A DNA stretch of 64,000 bases from positions 7,135,001 through 7,199,000 of the forward strand of contig OX621264.1 of the NCBI GenBank assembly GCA_951640165.1, in the 5' to 3' direction. Under the pieces are notes generated by a model. The model saw only the letters and a program-made list of their open reading frames with translations. It made no database searches and was not told the origin of the DNA. Every line of letters starts with the position of its first letter. Position 1 is the first letter of the stretch. Below are positions 43,635 to 64,000 of this stretch, in pieces. The translations under genes and the position numbers were made by a program. Source of the DNA: Pseudoips prasinana. Its lineage: Eukaryota; Arthropoda; Insecta; Lepidoptera; Nolidae.

Positions 43635-45226
43635 CACACATCAACAAAGTCTAGGGATACGTTATTTTGAAATCAAACATGGCTTTATTGTTTAAAACCT
43701 ATTTAGTTTCCTTAAAAAGTTTATTTACAGATTTAAACCTTGTCTATTCTTTATTCAAAATTTAAAAATTAAAATGAGAAACAAATGAAAACACGCAAAG
43801 CACAGCGCAATCTTGAGTTGTATCTAATTTCAAGAAGTTGCATTAAAATTTTTTTTGCGTGTTAATTGAAGAAAACCTGATAAATTGTTTTATTTTCTTT
43901 TCTCAATTGGTTGTGTAAGCTTTTTAGCGTCATGCCACGCCATCATTTGAGTCGAGATGAAATGTTACGGGCAGTTGGCATGTTACAAAACGGTGCTATT
44001 CAACGCGTCGTTGCTGAGTCTCTGGGCACAAGCCAAAATGTGGTATCCAGGCTGTGGTCACGTTATCGCGCTACTGGAGATGTGGCAGAACGGCACACAG
44101 GTAGATATCGTGTTACCACTCAGAGACAGGATCGATTTCTCCAAATGACCGCCAGAAGACTACCCAATATCACAGCGATGCAACTAGTGCAAAGGCTCCA
44201 GGAGGGTCAGCAGCTGCTGGTGAGCGACCAAACCGTGCGAAGGAGGCTGCATGAAGTTGGTCTTCATGCTCGCAGACCGCTACGAGTCCCAGCGCTGCGA
44301 CGTGGCAATCGCGGTAGGCGACTTTTATGGGCTCAAGAACATTTGACATGGAGTGATCAACAATGGTCATTGGTGCTGTTCACTGATGAGTCCCGCTATG
44401 GATTTCATCCAGATTCGAGACGAACACGCGTTTGGAGAACTCCAGGCAGGGTCAGCCGTCTCCGACATCCACAGGAGGTCCACTCTTACCAAGGCGGGAC
44501 AATTATGGTGTGGGCAGGAATACGAATCGGCGGACGAACCCAACTCATTTGGATTCAGGGCAGCATGACTGCCCATAGATACCGTGAGGAGGTAGTAGAA
44601 CGTGTCATTGTCCCGCTCAGGGCCCTAACGGGGCAAGAATTTCAGCTCATGCATGACAATGCACCTTCCCATACAGCGCGGCTGGTGAGGGCCGCCCTTC
44701 GAGAACACGATGTTCAGGTATTAGATTGGCCTCCACAGTCGCCAGACTTAAACCCAATTGAACACGCCTGGGACATGTTACAGCGAAGAGCATTGAGGGA
44801 TTTTCCGCCCAAATTGACAACAGAAGAACAACTTTTCGAATATTTAAAAAGAACTTGGGACTGCATACCCCAGCAAGACATTGACACCTTAATTTTAAGT
44901 ATGGAAAATCGTTGCCGCTGTGTGATTAATGTTAGAGGAGGAAATACCGATTACTGATTATCAGATTTGGTAAGATTTTTATTCATTTAATTCGATTGAA
45001 TAATTTTATAAGAATAAAATGTTTTTGTTCACTCAGTAATTTTCTATGGCTTAATTAATTTAAGACTTTTATTAATTAGAAAAACAAAATCGCATCGTGT
45101 TGTTAATGTTTAAATATCGGCCATGAAATTATCTTTAATTCTTCCATTTACAGTCATAACAAAATGTTTATAGTTTTCTAGATAATCAATGAAATGTTCA
45201 ATATCCCTAGATTGTGTTGATGTGTG
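43635..45226 (+). mobile_element. Tc1-like transposon, full length
   Basis: A 1592-bp element flanked by TA (43633-43634, 45227-45228). Termini are CACACATCAACAAAGTCTAG and its near-inverse, CTAGATTGTGTTGATGTGTG, continuing GGGATA inward. It contains one intact transposase ORF. It lies in the shared upstream region of the two divergent hydrolase genes. Confidence 0.88.
43932..44957 (+). CDS. Tc1-like transposase, DD34E, intact ORF
   Basis: A 341-aa transposase from ATG at 43932 (MPRHHLSRDEML); the open frame extends upstream but has no earlier ATG. The N-terminal region carries two helix-turn-helix-like segments (VVAESLGTSQNVVSRLWSRY near residues 27-46). Catalytic motifs: VLFTDESRYGF, MHDNAPSHTA and SPDLNPIEHAWD, with 34 residues between the second Asp and Glu. 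MVWAGI precedes the second motif as usual. No stop or frameshift, so it could be functional. Family: Tc1 branch of Tc1/mariner. Confidence 0.93.
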   Translation: MPRHHLSRDEMLRAVGMLQNGAIQRVVAESLGTSQNVVSRLWSRYRATGDVAERHTGRYRVTTQRQDRFLQMTARRLPNITAMQLVQRLQEGQQLLVSDQTVRRRLHEVGLHARRPLRVPALRRGNRGRRLLWAQEHLTWSDQQWSLVLFTDESRYGFHPDSRRTRVWRTPGRVSRLRHPQEVHSYQGGTIMVWAGIRIGGRTQLIWIQGSMTAHRYREEVVERVIVPLRALTGQEFQLMHDNAPSHTARLVRAALREHDVQVLDWPPQSPDLNPIEHAWDMLQRRALRDFPPKLTTEEQLFEYLKRTWDCIPQQDIDTLILSMENRCRCVINVRGGNTDY

Positions 45227-45456
45227 TATGTACGTATATATTTTTTTAATTGGAGTATCTATAAAATCTTCTAAAGTAATTGTACCCATAAGTTCAAATA
45301 AAAGCTATTCCTGAACCTCCTTTAAAAGTTTGTCAGCTTTTATATGGCACAAGAAACATACATTTCTATTTAAATTCAATTTGTAGTACCTGAAAAACGC
45401 TTAATGTAGGTACACTGGACAATGATACTGGTGACATTCCTGCTTTTTAAATATAT

Positions 45457-45604
45457 CTTACAAGCCGTGTCCCGCGATTTTGGTCACGTCAAACTTTATA
45501 AATTACAGCCTATGTGTTAATCGGACGTATAAGCTATATTACTACGAAGTTTCAACAAAATCCGTTGTGTAGCTTTTGCACTTTCGCATTTATAATATTA
45601 GTAG
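45457..45604 (-). mobile_element. Degraded Helitron
   Basis: Minus strand: ACTAATATTATAAATGCGAA at the start, TTTATAAAGTTTGACGTGAC and ATCGCGGGACACGGCTTG at the end. About 350 bp before the start codon of the plus hydrolase gene, so possibly in its promoter. Confidence 0.6.
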
Positions 45605-45953
45605 ATGAAAATGAGTTATGTAAAAATGTTGGTATTGGTAACACCTATCTGTCAGTCAGTGTCACTGTGACATACATTATACAACTGGCTGACTTAGTCA
45701 GAGAGTATGTAATCAGTACGTAAATGAGATTAGACCGAAATGTTCACATTGTTACTCACATTATTTCAATGTTTTGACCCGATATTTCTCTAAAAAAACA
45801 AACTCTACTCTATTATTTAATGATTACATTAGTGCCTTAATCACATATAATACATTTCGCCTCGCAAATAGTGAATTACAATTACAAACAACCTCAATAA
45901 ACTAATAAATTATTGAACTTGTTAACTTATCCAGCGAAAGTTTTGATAACAAG

Positions 45954-63939
<17,986 letters not shown>

Positions 63940-63946
63940 TTTAATT

Positions 63947-63960
63947 AATAAATCAATAAA
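63947..63960 (+). terminator. Poly(A) signals of the plus hydrolase gene
   Basis: Two AATAAA words (63947-63952 and 63955-63960) lie 7 and 15 bp after the stop codon. The 3' UTR may therefore be very short. Confidence 0.65.
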
Positions 63961-64000
63961 AAAAAATCAGGACATATCACAGCGCCATCTAGCCCAAACT

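Overview
This window is intron-rich, AT-rich eukaryotic DNA from an insect, almost certainly a ditrysian moth or butterfly. The pointers are non-autonomous Helitrons ending in GGGGCACAGCTAGT, tRNA-headed SINEs, RTE-like LINE tails ending in GATATGATGATGATG, CR1-like 3' ends, hairpin MITEs and a cecropia-type mariner. No prokaryotic features are present.

Host genes. Three members of the serine hydrolase-like family (SERHL/kraken type, alpha/beta-hydrolase fold) can be read. (1) The terminal coding exon of one gene lies on + at 1440-1749. (2) A complete five-coding-exon gene lies on - from 39621 down to 6016 (311 aa), with introns up to 25.7 kb. (3) A complete seven-coding-exon gene lies on + from 45954 to 63939 (309 aa). 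Genes 2 and 3 are head to head, about 6.3 kb apart. Both were rebuilt by hand: splice sites are GT/AG, phases match, and both total lengths are multiples of three. Both keep the nucleophile elbow (GHSLG, GHSAG) and the C-terminal GxHDVH histidine motif, but they diverge in the HG motif next to the oxyanion hole.

Mobile DNA. Three DNA transposons carry uninterrupted transposase frames inside recognisable inverted ends: a cecropia-type mariner (4098-5379, DD34D), a Tc1/mariner-superfamily element with a long D-D spacer (18704-20713) and a Tc1-like element (43635-45226, DD34E). Other elements are a decayed autonomous Helitron (about 13188-14911), many short Helitrons, a 1.2-kb foldback element with a 6-bp target duplication (6507-7717), a long-inverted-repeat element with an 8-bp target duplication (7980-8651), a TTAA-flanked element family at 21-33 kb, at least five SINE families, and hairpin MITEs with TA target sites. 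Insertions are often nested, so relative ages can be read.

Layout: 0-3.6 kb, LINE and SINE debris, the terminal exon and a 171-bp tandem array just after it; 4-6 kb, mariner; 6-39.6 kb, the minus gene with its large introns; 39.6-46 kb, shared upstream region with the Tc1 element; 46-63.9 kb, the plus gene. The segment 23.8-26.5 kb is duplicated at 29.6-33.9 kb inside the largest intron. No pathway-level system beyond this hydrolase cluster is visible. The most unusual material is structural.
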